This document shows, one piece after another, positions 1-5,492 of a DNA stretch of 5,639 nucleotides; within the stretch, counting starts at the first letter, position 1; the number at the start of each line of letters is the position of its first letter. The DNA lies in NCBI GenBank assembly GCA_945871755.1, contig CAMBWV010000086.1, forward strand, positions 1 to 5,639. The letters run 5' to 3'. The notes under the pieces were generated by a model. It ran no database searches and had not been told where the DNA came from. It saw only the letters and a program-made list of their open reading frames with translations. The position numbers were made by a program, and so were the translations under genes. The DNA comes from an uncultured Bacteroidales bacterium (GTDB lineage Bacteria > Bacteroidota > Bacteroidia > Bacteroidales > Bacteroidaceae).

Positions 1-26
1 TTATACAGATTTATGAACTGAAAATG

Positions 27-44
27 GCAAGTTAAGGAACTTGC
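27..44 (-). terminator. Weak intrinsic terminator candidate after gene 4
   Basis: GCAAGTT and AACTTGC form a perfect 7-bp stem with a 4-nt loop. On the minus strand it is followed by CATTTTC, so the T-run is short. It lies about 44 bp past the stop of the DUF4384-like gene. The bases between (45-87) are AT-rich with a repeated TTTATGAT (65-72 and 80-87 region) and contain no gene. Confidence 0.45.
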
Positions 45-87
45 GAAACTTGAATTATTTATTGTTTATGATTTATTATTTATGATA

Positions 88-984
88 TTATTCTTTGTAG
101 ATAGTAATCCATTTTGTGCGGTCCACCAGCAGTTCTTTGTGTTTTCTTCTTAGATTGGTCAACCATTTTTCGAAATCAACGGTGCTGGTGAATTGCGGTC
201 GCAAGCGGTCGCCCCCATTTGTATTGCTTTTGGTAAATTTGTTGGGGGAGAAGAGCAGTACGACTTGGTCAATTTCTTTGGGGCAGCTGGTTGTCATCAC
301 ATAGTTGTAGGGGAATGCCGTGCGGTCAAAGTCGGGATCGAACAGGATGTATTCTTTATCGCCCTTGATTTCCATGTAGCCACTTGCATTGTTCTTATAG
401 GGTAGCAGGCAGTTGGCTTGCTGTAGGTGGCTATCGAGAATATAGATGACTAAGTAACCATCGCAGGGAGCTTTGAACTTGATGTAGATACGTTCTTTGT
501 GCTTGAACTTATTGCTCTCGCAGAAATCCTCCGTACCGCCAGCAAGGATTTTCCAGTCTAAGTCAATCGTGACGGGTTCTATCTCGCGTACCTTTCCCCA
601 GACTTCAGCGATATACACCTGTTTTCCGTCTTCTATTTCTATTCTAACTTCTGGCTTCTTGGTATCCTCCAGCCATTCGGCTGTAGAACTGAGGAGCGTT
701 TCGGTATAGAAGTTGGACATTTCCTCGCCATCGATAGAGGCATCCATGAGGTTGGTCTTGGACTGTATCAGTTCTCCAAACACTTCCTTAATAGCTTCAG
801 TTCGGGCAAGGTTGATGCATTTTTCTGTGAGTTCCTTGGTGTTCATGTACTCATACTCTCCCTCCACAACAATCTTTGCTATGCCGTGTGCTTTCTTTTC
901 CTTTTGGGCATAGACATTTGCGCTGCCGATGAAGGAGAAGAGCAGGCAGAGCAGGAATGCGTATTTTGGATGTAAATATTTCAT
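88..984 (-). CDS. Secreted protein with LPP20/FlgT-like N-terminal half and DUF4384-like C-terminal domain
   Basis: This 298-residue protein starts at an ATG. It has a signal peptide of about 26 residues (basic MKYLHPK, hydrophobic core 9-20, likely cleavage after NVYA), so it should be exported. Residues 33-135 hold a strand (IAKIVVEGEYEY), a helix rich in Ala/Arg (NLARTEAIKEVFGELI, 58-73) and later strands (VRIEIEDGKQVYIAEVWGKV), a layout like LPP20/FlgT N-terminal domains. Residues 142-275 resemble DUF4384: an IYIKFKAPCDGYLVIYILDS strand pair, LLPY at 193-196, EYILFDPDF at 211-219 and VVLLFSPNKF at 241-250. DUF4384 proteins are of unknown function and often belong to signalling or envelope proteins. 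No catalytic motif is visible. The gene begins 16 bp after the stop of the transglutaminase-like gene, so the two are almost certainly co-transcribed, and it is the last gene of the set. The DUF4384 call is fairly secure; the N-terminal resemblance is by layout only. Confidence 0.85.
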   Translation of the reverse strand: MKYLHPKYAFLLCLLFSFIGSANVYAQKEKKAHGIAKIVVEGEYEYMNTKELTEKCINLARTEAIKEVFGELIQSKTNLMDASIDGEEMSNFYTETLLSSTAEWLEDTKKPEVRIEIEDGKQVYIAEVWGKVREIEPVTIDLDWKILAGGTEDFCESNKFKHKERIYIKFKAPCDGYLVIYILDSHLQQANCLLPYKNNASGYMEIKGDKEYILFDPDFDRTAFPYNYVMTTSCPKEIDQVVLLFSPNKFTKSNTNGGDRLRPQFTSTVDFEKWLTNLRRKHKELLVDRTKWITIYKE

Positions 985-1000
985 AGGTCTTTACTATTAT
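985..1000 (-). other. 16-bp operon junction between genes 3 and 4
   Basis: Sixteen bases separate the TAA of the transglutaminase-like gene from the ATG of the DUF4384-like gene. They are A/T-rich with no Shine-Dalgarno match, as is usual in Bacteroidetes. There is no room for a terminator, which supports co-transcription. Confidence 0.75.
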
Positions 1001-2884
1001 TTATTTTTTCAGACGAATCAGCTGAGGAGCCGTATCTTTGTATTGTGTCATGGGCAAGCCCACAGGCGCATTGATATAGGTGGGGTCGCAGACGGTGTAG
1101 TTGAGGCCGTCATTCTTGGTGGTATAGTAAGTACCATCGGGCAACTCGGTGAATTTGACAGCCGTGGCCAAGTGTCCGGGGTAATAAACCAAGGCGCAAT
1201 CCAATCCGAGGAGGTCGCGCACGAGGCGTGTGTAGAGAATGGAGCGGTCCTCGCAGTCGCAGAAAGGATAGTGAAGGGTTTCCTCGGCAAAGAAAGCGCG
1301 GTCGCCTCCCCACACCTTGTCGTCATATTCATAGACCAAGCCGTTCTGTACGAAATCGAGCAGGCGGTTGGCAGCATCCAGTTCACTAAGTCCCTTGAGC
1401 TTCTCGCGCAGAACGGGATATATCTGAGCCTGGACGGAGGAGTCCATAGGCGTATTGGCATACATAGCCCAGCGCGTCAGGAAGTTGTCGTCTATCTGTG
1501 AGGATGGATAGTTCTCGTAGAAATCCAGGAGGTTTTTGTTGATATTGACCTTGATACTGATTTCGGGATAGTATTTGGAAGTGATGGTACGTCCCTCGTC
1601 GTCGTTGTGGTCCAGGATGGGTTGTTCGGGGATATAGAGGGAGAGGGTGCGCTCTTTGGGGAAGGCTGCCTTGCAAATATAGAGGTAGCCCTTGACGTCT
1701 TCAATCGGATAGAAATACTGGTCGTCGATAATGTACGGACCACGTCCATAGATAATATGGTCGGAGGCTACGAGTACGTAAATGCGGTTGTCATCGTGGC
1801 CAAAGCGTACCTTATAGCCCGACTGATAGTAAAGGTAGCCCAAGAGGAGGGCTGCTTCGTTGGTGTTGGGACCACAGAATTGGTCGGTCAGTTCCTTGAG
1901 CATTAACAGGTAGGCCCAATCGCACAGTTTGCGCTCCTTGCGAATCTTCAAGCAGTCGAAGAGGAGGTTGTCGTAGGCTTTGGTGGAGAAATACTGAAGC
2001 GCATCGGCCACGCGGTCGGGCGAAATCTTGCCGAGGTTGATACGTTTGCTCTCGTCCAGACGGATATGGATTTCTGTGCCATAGAACTGGAAGGGCATAT
2101 CGCAGAAGGTTTTCTCCTCGGGTGTTTGCTCCACTTCTATGATAGGTTCAACAGGTTTCGGTTGGGGTTTGGGCTTTTCGATTTCCTTGTTCAGCTTGAT
2201 TTCCCCTTGCAGTTTGGCTCTTCTTCTCTTCAGCAGATAGAAGCGGTTGGTATCATGCTCTACGGGCATGACTTCTGGGCGAACATTTTCGTCTTTGGGC
2301 GCTTGGATAGGTTCAGATTGTCCCATTTTCTCCCAAGCCTGACGCACGAAGTCTGTGTATTTCTTGTTGCACTCGGCACGGAAACTTTCGTATTTCTCGC
2401 GGCTTTGTTTTGTGAAATCGTCGAACTGGTCGCGGAAGGAGGCTGGTTTCTTTTTCTTCTCATTCTTTACGGAGTCCAGTTCGCGGGTGACGGTGGCGAA
2501 GTCTGTGTATCGTTGTTTGGAGGTCAGTCCGCTGTTGTTCATCTGCTTCTTGACGTAGGCCAGATAGCTATTGGAGATTTTCGTGATAGAATTGTCGTTG
2601 CTGGCAATCATCTTCTTGATGGTGGCATGACCAGGCTGAGTCAAAGTGATTCGCTTGGACTCTTTCTCGTTAATGAGTTCTACCTTTCCCCCGTAGGGAA
2701 TATTGATTTCGGTATTCTCGCTGACGCGTGCCTTCATCACGAGCGGAGTGGACTTTCCTTGGTGATATTGCGTCACCTTGCCGACCACGTGATAGACCAA
2801 CAGATTTTGCGCTGCCATAGGAGTCGTACAGAGCAGTGAAAGCAGCAGGCAAACGGATAGAATGTTGTTTATACGGCGTTTCAT
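1001..2884 (-). CDS. Secreted multidomain protein with FecR/SH3-like N-terminus and C-terminal transglutaminase-like (papain-fold) domain
   Basis: This 627-residue protein starts at an ATG followed by a clear signal peptide (MKRRINN, hydrophobic 8-20, likely cleavage after PMAA at 25). Residues 28-90 are a beta-rich segment (VVGKVTQY, INIPYGGKVELI, ITLTQPGHATI) resembling FecR or bacterial SH3-like modules. Residues 120-190 are charged and helical with recurring Y/F..F spacing, ending in YTDFVRQAWEKM, a pattern common in Bacteroidetes periplasmic proteins. A Pro/Lys/Glu linker spans 236-258. Residues 495-605 match the transglutaminase-like superfamily: CDCEDRS (Cys544), PGHLATAV (His571) and VCDPTY (Asp600) give a complete Cys-His-Asp triad, so a peptidase, amidase or transfer activity is plausible. 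Residues 330-400 may be a degenerate copy of the same fold lacking the Cys. The substrate is unknown. The gene is followed after 16 bp by the DUF4384-like gene and preceded by a MITE-like element. Its leader is A/T-rich without a Shine-Dalgarno sequence. Confidence 0.88.
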   Translation of the reverse strand: MKRRINNILSVCLLLSLLCTTPMAAQNLLVYHVVGKVTQYHQGKSTPLVMKARVSENTEINIPYGGKVELINEKESKRITLTQPGHATIKKMIASNDNSITKISNSYLAYVKKQMNNSGLTSKQRYTDFATVTRELDSVKNEKKKKPASFRDQFDDFTKQSREKYESFRAECNKKYTDFVRQAWEKMGQSEPIQAPKDENVRPEVMPVEHDTNRFYLLKRRRAKLQGEIKLNKEIEKPKPQPKPVEPIIEVEQTPEEKTFCDMPFQFYGTEIHIRLDESKRINLGKISPDRVADALQYFSTKAYDNLLFDCLKIRKERKLCDWAYLLMLKELTDQFCGPNTNEAALLLGYLYYQSGYKVRFGHDDNRIYVLVASDHIIYGRGPYIIDDQYFYPIEDVKGYLYICKAAFPKERTLSLYIPEQPILDHNDDEGRTITSKYYPEISIKVNINKNLLDFYENYPSSQIDDNFLTRWAMYANTPMDSSVQAQIYPVLREKLKGLSELDAANRLLDFVQNGLVYEYDDKVWGGDRAFFAEETLHYPFCDCEDRSILYTRLVRDLLGLDCALVYYPGHLATAVKFTELPDGTYYTTKNDGLNYTVCDPTYINAPVGLPMTQYKDTAPQLIRLKK

Positions 2885-2925
2885 GTGTGATATTTTTTTG
2901 AATGCTAACTGGAAAATCTTTTTGG

Positions 2926-3115
2926 AGGTAGGTTCTATAAATTAGCTTGTGATGAGTTTTCGGCTATCGTGCCGTAGGTTTTTGTCTTTCGTGAGGGAGC
3001 GTAGCGGGCTACGTGACCGAATGAAAAACAAAAAGATACGGTGCGAGAGTCGGAAAGGCATCCAAGCAAGATAGAAACACTACCTTCCATTAAAACTAAT
3101 TTATAGAACCTACCT
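2926..3115. mobile_element. MITE-like element with 20-bp perfect terminal inverted repeats
   Basis: Positions 2926-2945 and 3096-3115 are perfect 20-bp inverted copies with core GGTTCTATAAA. Between them lies a long imperfect palindrome (2957-3056) centred on CGTAGC-GG-GCTACG at 3000-3013. The element is 190 bp, carries no ORF of note, and fills most of the gap between the CHASE2 gene (stop 5 bp away) and the transglutaminase-like gene (start 42 bp away). Size, perfect termini and absence of coding capacity fit a miniature inverted-repeat transposable element mobilised in trans. If the true ends are the GGTTC/GAACC bases, the flanking TA on each side would be a TA target duplication, but this cannot be told apart from part of the repeat. 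It could alternatively be a static regulatory fold-back. Confidence 0.7.
2957..3056 (+). repeat. Long imperfect palindrome inside the MITE-like element
   Basis: The arms 2957-3005 and 3008-3056 fold back around GG at 3006-3007. Most of the 49 positions pair. Six of the non-Watson-Crick positions are G-T on the plus strand (for example 2999/3014, 2971/3042, 2963/3050), against one (2986/3027) that would be G-T on the minus strand. The plus-strand RNA would therefore fold better than the operon-strand RNA. The strongest blocks are the central CGTAGC/GCTACG, the T-tract/A-tract at 2979-2990 with 3023-3034, and CCGT/ACGG at 2972-2975 with 3038-3041. Confidence 0.7.
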
Positions 3116-3120
3116 GAAAA

Positions 3121-4284
3121 CTATTTAGCTGGCCTCTTACGCTTCTCAATCCATGCGTTGATATAGTCGTGGAGGGCATTGTACATACTGCGGGAAGTTC
3201 CAAGGAAGGTGATGACCGATAGTGCCCAGGCAAGATTGAAACTCAGGTTGTAGAGTTTGAAGACGAGGAAACTCAGACCCAAGAGTATGGATGTGAACAG
3301 GAAGGTGAAGATGCTCATGACGTATGTTGAGCCGATGATATAGCGCACGAAGATGCTCTTGGCTTCCGCCATCTTGTTGAGATACATGTGCTGCAGGACT
3401 TCCACGAAGAAAATCAGAATAACGGAAACCAAGCAGAGTAAGGGGAAGGGCAGGCTGCGCACTTCCTTGCCATAGAGCAGGCTCTGAACGCCGTAGGCCA
3501 GCAATTCCACGCCAGCAATCTTACCGATAGGCGTCCAGTGGCAGTCAGCATCTTCATACATGGCTCCTACCAGCACGATTCTGTCCTGAATGAGTTCGGG
3601 ATGGCTGAGCACTTCTTCGGGACTGAGCACATGGAAGAAGGTGGGTGAGAAGTTGATATTGACATCTTCCAGGCGTCCGTTCACCAAATCCTTTCCTGCA
3701 TAGCTATTGGCCACTTGTGCCACCAGCGACGGCACATTTTTTCCCTCATAGCGTTCGCAAACGGGCACGCGTCGCTTCATATTGTCGTAGAGTTGGCGCG
3801 GCATGTTTGTCGTACCCTCTGTGATATCCGTGATTTCGTGGAAGAAGGAGTGGATGGATTTGGTGAAACCTGTTTCTTCGTCCTTCCAGTCCAGGAGTTT
3901 CAATGAATAGACAATGTTTTTGTGCTTTTCGGCCACCTGAATGAGGGAGTCATTGCCAGCAAAATCCTCGCCCTCGTTGTCAAAACAAACGTCCAGGCCC
4001 ACCACCTTTGGCCCCTGCGACTCAATATCCATCAGCAGTTGGGCAATATCGGCGCGCTTGGTCAGCTTCGTCATGTCCACAATCGTAATCATGTGGGAGG
4101 TTTCAGGGTCTGTGCTCTCCTTCTGAATCTCATAATAAATGTCCGTAAACGAGAAATCCTTGATGGCTCGTTTCACGGGGTCGAGGGGTTTTGCCAAGAC
4201 CGCAATCAGGGCAAACAAACTGGTGATGCAGATGGCCAGAAAGGTCACTGCTATATGTCGATTGAAGTAGTTCTTGAAGTTCAT
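3121..4284 (-). CDS. CHASE2-domain membrane sensor without output domain
   Basis: This protein has 387 residues from the ATG at 4284. A TTG three codons upstream would also be in frame but is the less likely start. The N-terminal membrane segment is residues 10-31. The periplasmic CHASE2-like region runs from about 36 to 272, with the hallmarks ITIVD (66-70), the helix AQLLMDIESQGPKVVGLDVCF (81-101), INF (210-212), DRIVLVG (234-240), DADCHWTP (245-252) and GVELLAYGVQSLL (258-270). Three further membrane segments lie near 279-297, 318-341 and 346-362, then a short basic cytoplasmic tail ending KRKRPAK. CHASE2 is an extracytoplasmic sensor module normally joined to a histidine kinase, Ser/Thr kinase or nucleotide cyclase; none is fused here and none is encoded in the window. 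The ligand is unknown. It is second in the four-gene set, and both flanking gaps contain fold-backs. It probably signals through a partner protein, which is inference. Confidence 0.9.
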   Translation of the reverse strand: MNFKNYFNRHIAVTFLAICITSLFALIAVLAKPLDPVKRAIKDFSFTDIYYEIQKESTDPETSHMITIVDMTKLTKRADIAQLLMDIESQGPKVVGLDVCFDNEGEDFAGNDSLIQVAEKHKNIVYSLKLLDWKDEETGFTKSIHSFFHEITDITEGTTNMPRQLYDNMKRRVPVCERYEGKNVPSLVAQVANSYAGKDLVNGRLEDVNINFSPTFFHVLSPEEVLSHPELIQDRIVLVGAMYEDADCHWTPIGKIAGVELLAYGVQSLLYGKEVRSLPFPLLCLVSVILIFFVEVLQHMYLNKMAEAKSIFVRYIIGSTYVMSIFTFLFTSILLGLSFLVFKLYNLSFNLAWALSVITFLGTSRSMYNALHDYINAWIEKRKRPAK

Positions 4285-4364
4285 AAGATGCAAAAAGGGT
4301 ACTCAGAAACCTACCACAAGAAGGCCGTATTCTTCGGCTTTCTGTTGAAGGCAAGGAGAGGAGC

Positions 4365-4383
4365 CACACTTTCTCCCTGTGGT
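4365..4383 (-). other. Small hairpin in the CHASE2 leader
   Basis: A perfect CCACA/TGTGG stem with a 9-nt loop lies in the 128 nt between the large hairpin and the CHASE2 start. A further stem with core GCCG/CGGC lies near 4320-4342. The leader is thus structured, but these short stems could be chance. No U-run follows either of them. Confidence 0.3.
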
Positions 4384-4412
4384 GAGGTGATGGTAGGAAA
4401 ATACGGAAACGT

Positions 4413-4457
4413 TCCACGGTCAATAATCAAAAACTGTGTTTGACTATCGACCGTGGA
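4413..4457 (-). other. 19-bp RNA hairpin in the gene 1/CHASE2 gap (possible attenuator, terminator or processing site)
   Basis: The arms are 4439-4457 and 4413-4431 with a 7-nt loop at 4432-4438. The outer nine pairs (TCCACGGTC/GACCGTGGA) are perfect. In the inner ten pairs two positions are A/C mismatches on the plus strand but G-U wobbles in minus-strand RNA, so the stem is continuous only in the transcript of this gene set. The sequence after the stem (ACGTTTCCGTATTTTCC) has only short T-runs, so it is a weak candidate for a classical terminator. Attenuation, partial termination, RNA processing or mRNA stabilisation are alternatives. Confidence 0.6.
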
Positions 4458-4564
4458 GAGACTATGTGTGTGGGAGTAACAAAGGTCCAAACAAAAGAAA
4501 ATGAATGCTGTGGTTCTTATCGGGATGTATCTATCCTTTCTTTGCCAGTCTCCCACCTTGGGAT

Positions 4565-5263
4565 TTATTCTTCAGTTTCGTTCATAGTTTTTTCCAGCTT
4601 GTCGCGGAGTTCCTTCTGGTCTTCTTTGAACATGCTGAGGATGGCAGCCTTCGATACACTGCCGTCGGCACTGATTCTTACCATTACCTCCGTGCTGTTA
4701 CCCACAACGCGATAGGCTTCCATGATGATTTCGGTACGACCCATTTTCTGCTGGATTATTGACTTGCTGCTTTGCATCATCTTGTCCAGTGTTTCCTGCT
4801 CTTCTTGCGTGTAGGCATTATTGCTGGTGCCTTGTTCCGTAAGGGCCGTTACCTCATAACTGATGCTACCAGCCAATTCCACGCGTGCATTAGCAAGGGC
4901 ATGTTTGCGAGCAGCATCTGGGAGTTTAGCCGAGGCTCTACCTTCGCCCACAATGTACTTGGGGAAATTGCCGTTCAGCATATATCGGCGCAAGAGGTAG
5001 TCGTTCATCTGAGTTTCGAGAGTAGGCGAGCCAGGCATAGGCTTCCAGCCTTCCTTCTTCATCTGCTTAGCAGCCTTCTTGGCTTCTTTCCAGGTGTTGG
5101 CTTCAACTGATTTCTCTGTCTGTTTGGCCAGTTCTCTACGCTGTTTGATGATTGCCTTTTGTTCTTCAAACTGCTGCTTGTCTTGTGCGCTCATGCTCTG
5201 GATGCTAGCAGCCCAACCAAGAGCAACGAAAAGTGAGAGCGCAATGAATTTCATTGTTTTCAT
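4565..5263 (-). CDS. Secreted protein of a conserved Bacteroidetes type (LPP20/FlgT-like core)
   Basis: This protein has 232 residues from the ATG at 5263, which begins MKTMKFIALSLFVALGWAAS. It has a signal peptide with likely cleavage near SMSA (26). A longer in-frame start at 5338 would place 25 hydrophilic residues before the signal peptide and run through the structured leader, so it was not chosen. Residues 27-72 are Lys/Glu/Gln-rich and probably a coiled coil. They lead into EGWKPMPGSPTLE (71-83), a motif recurrent in Bacteroidetes exported proteins. Residues 100-200 read PKYIVGEGRAS, DAARKHALANARVELAGSIS and, near the end, IIMEAYRVV and EVMVRIS. This is the strand, Ala-rich helix and strand layout of LPP20/FlgT-like domains. 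There is no Cys for lipidation and no catalytic motif. It is first in the four-gene set and could be a periplasmic structural or adaptor protein. The function is not known. Confidence 0.85.
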   Translation of the reverse strand: MKTMKFIALSLFVALGWAASIQSMSAQDKQQFEEQKAIIKQRRELAKQTEKSVEANTWKEAKKAAKQMKKEGWKPMPGSPTLETQMNDYLLRRYMLNGNFPKYIVGEGRASAKLPDAARKHALANARVELAGSISYEVTALTEQGTSNNAYTQEEQETLDKMMQSSKSIIQQKMGRTEIIMEAYRVVGNSTEVMVRISADGSVSKAAILSMFKEDQKELRDKLEKTMNETEE

Positions 5264-5453
5264 AATGATGTATTTTAGTTTGTTTGTAGAATAATCTAGT
5301 GGTTCTATAAAATTCTGCGGGTGAAAAATGTCTGACACCTATACCTATATATATACAGACAAAGCAAAGGCAGAGTTCTTGAGCCTTCCAGCATACAAGC
5401 CTAAACCGCAGGCCCCATTTGGGGCATTAGAGAGAAAATCCTGTGTTAGAGAT
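5264..5453 (-). other. Structured leader (5' UTR) of gene 1
   Basis: No ORF is supported here. In minus-strand RNA several pairings are possible: GCCCCA/TGGGGC (5412-5425), a long-range CTGCGG/CCGCAG pairing (5406-5411 with 5315-5320), and nested inside it GTCTG/CAGAC (5356-5360 with 5330-5334) around a TATATATATA tract. A copy of the MITE terminal core lies at 5301-5311. The last 25 nt before the ATG are A-rich and unstructured, which suits Bacteroidetes initiation. No known riboswitch class was recognised. Confidence 0.35.
5301..5311. repeat. Third copy of the MITE terminal core GGTTCTATAAA
   Basis: Eleven bases are identical to part of the terminal repeats of the 190-bp element (2931-2941, and inverted at 3100-3110). 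It stands alone here, 38 bp upstream of the gene 1 ATG, with no matching inverted partner nearby. It may be a solo end of a decayed element, a shared protein-binding site, or chance. Confidence 0.4.
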
Positions 5454-5465
5454 GTGAAATTTCAC
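5454..5465. promoter_or_regulatory. 12-bp perfect palindrome at the predicted transcription start (operator candidate)
   Basis: GTGAAATTTCAC is a perfect palindrome. It begins just 3 bp beyond the -7 box and covers the predicted +1. The position suits a repressor site or another dimeric regulator. A 12-bp palindrome can also arise by chance, and no regulator is encoded in the window. Confidence 0.35.
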
Positions 5466-5468
5466 GGG

Positions 5469-5476
5469 CAAAGATA
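5469..5476 (-). promoter_or_regulatory. Bacteroidetes-type -7 box of the probable operon promoter
   Basis: On the minus strand the bases read TATCTTTG, a perfect match to the TAnnTTTG -7 consensus of the Bacteroidetes primary sigma factor. The expected -33 TTTG is only weakly met by a T-rich stretch near 5498-5503 (TTTTTA). The start point would fall near 5462-5465, giving a leader of about 200 nt to the ATG at 5263. Confidence 0.55.
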
Positions 5477-5492
5477 TTAAATCGTTTTTATA

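Noticed and set aside
929..1501. 190-codon plus-strand open frame
   Set aside because: It lies antisense to the well-supported transglutaminase-like gene and the start of the DUF4384-like gene, and has no recognisable domain or signal.
2066..2839. 257-codon plus-strand open frame
   Set aside because: It is entirely antisense to the 5' part of the 627-residue gene. Its Phe/Leu-rich composition mirrors the Lys/Glu codons on the other strand.
4285..4293. TTG start three codons upstream of the CHASE2 ATG
   Set aside because: TTG is a rare start, and the ATG at 4284 gives a normal N-terminus before the first membrane segment.
3922..4443. 173-codon plus-strand open frame
   Set aside because: It is antisense to the CHASE2 gene and its leader, with no family resemblance.
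4311..4556. 81-codon minus-strand open frame in the gap between gene 1 and the CHASE2 gene
   Set aside because: The translation shows no domain or signal peptide and runs through the 19-bp hairpin; non-coding structure explains the region better.
5264..5338. 25-residue N-terminal extension of gene 1
   Set aside because: It would bury the signal peptide behind a hydrophilic segment and overlaps the structured leader. The ATG at 5263 gives a normal signal peptide.
5340..5355. TA-rich tract as a classical -10 element
   Set aside because: TATATATA does not fit the Bacteroidetes TAnnTTTG box, and no TTTG lies at a good distance. The perfect box at 5469-5476 is preferred.
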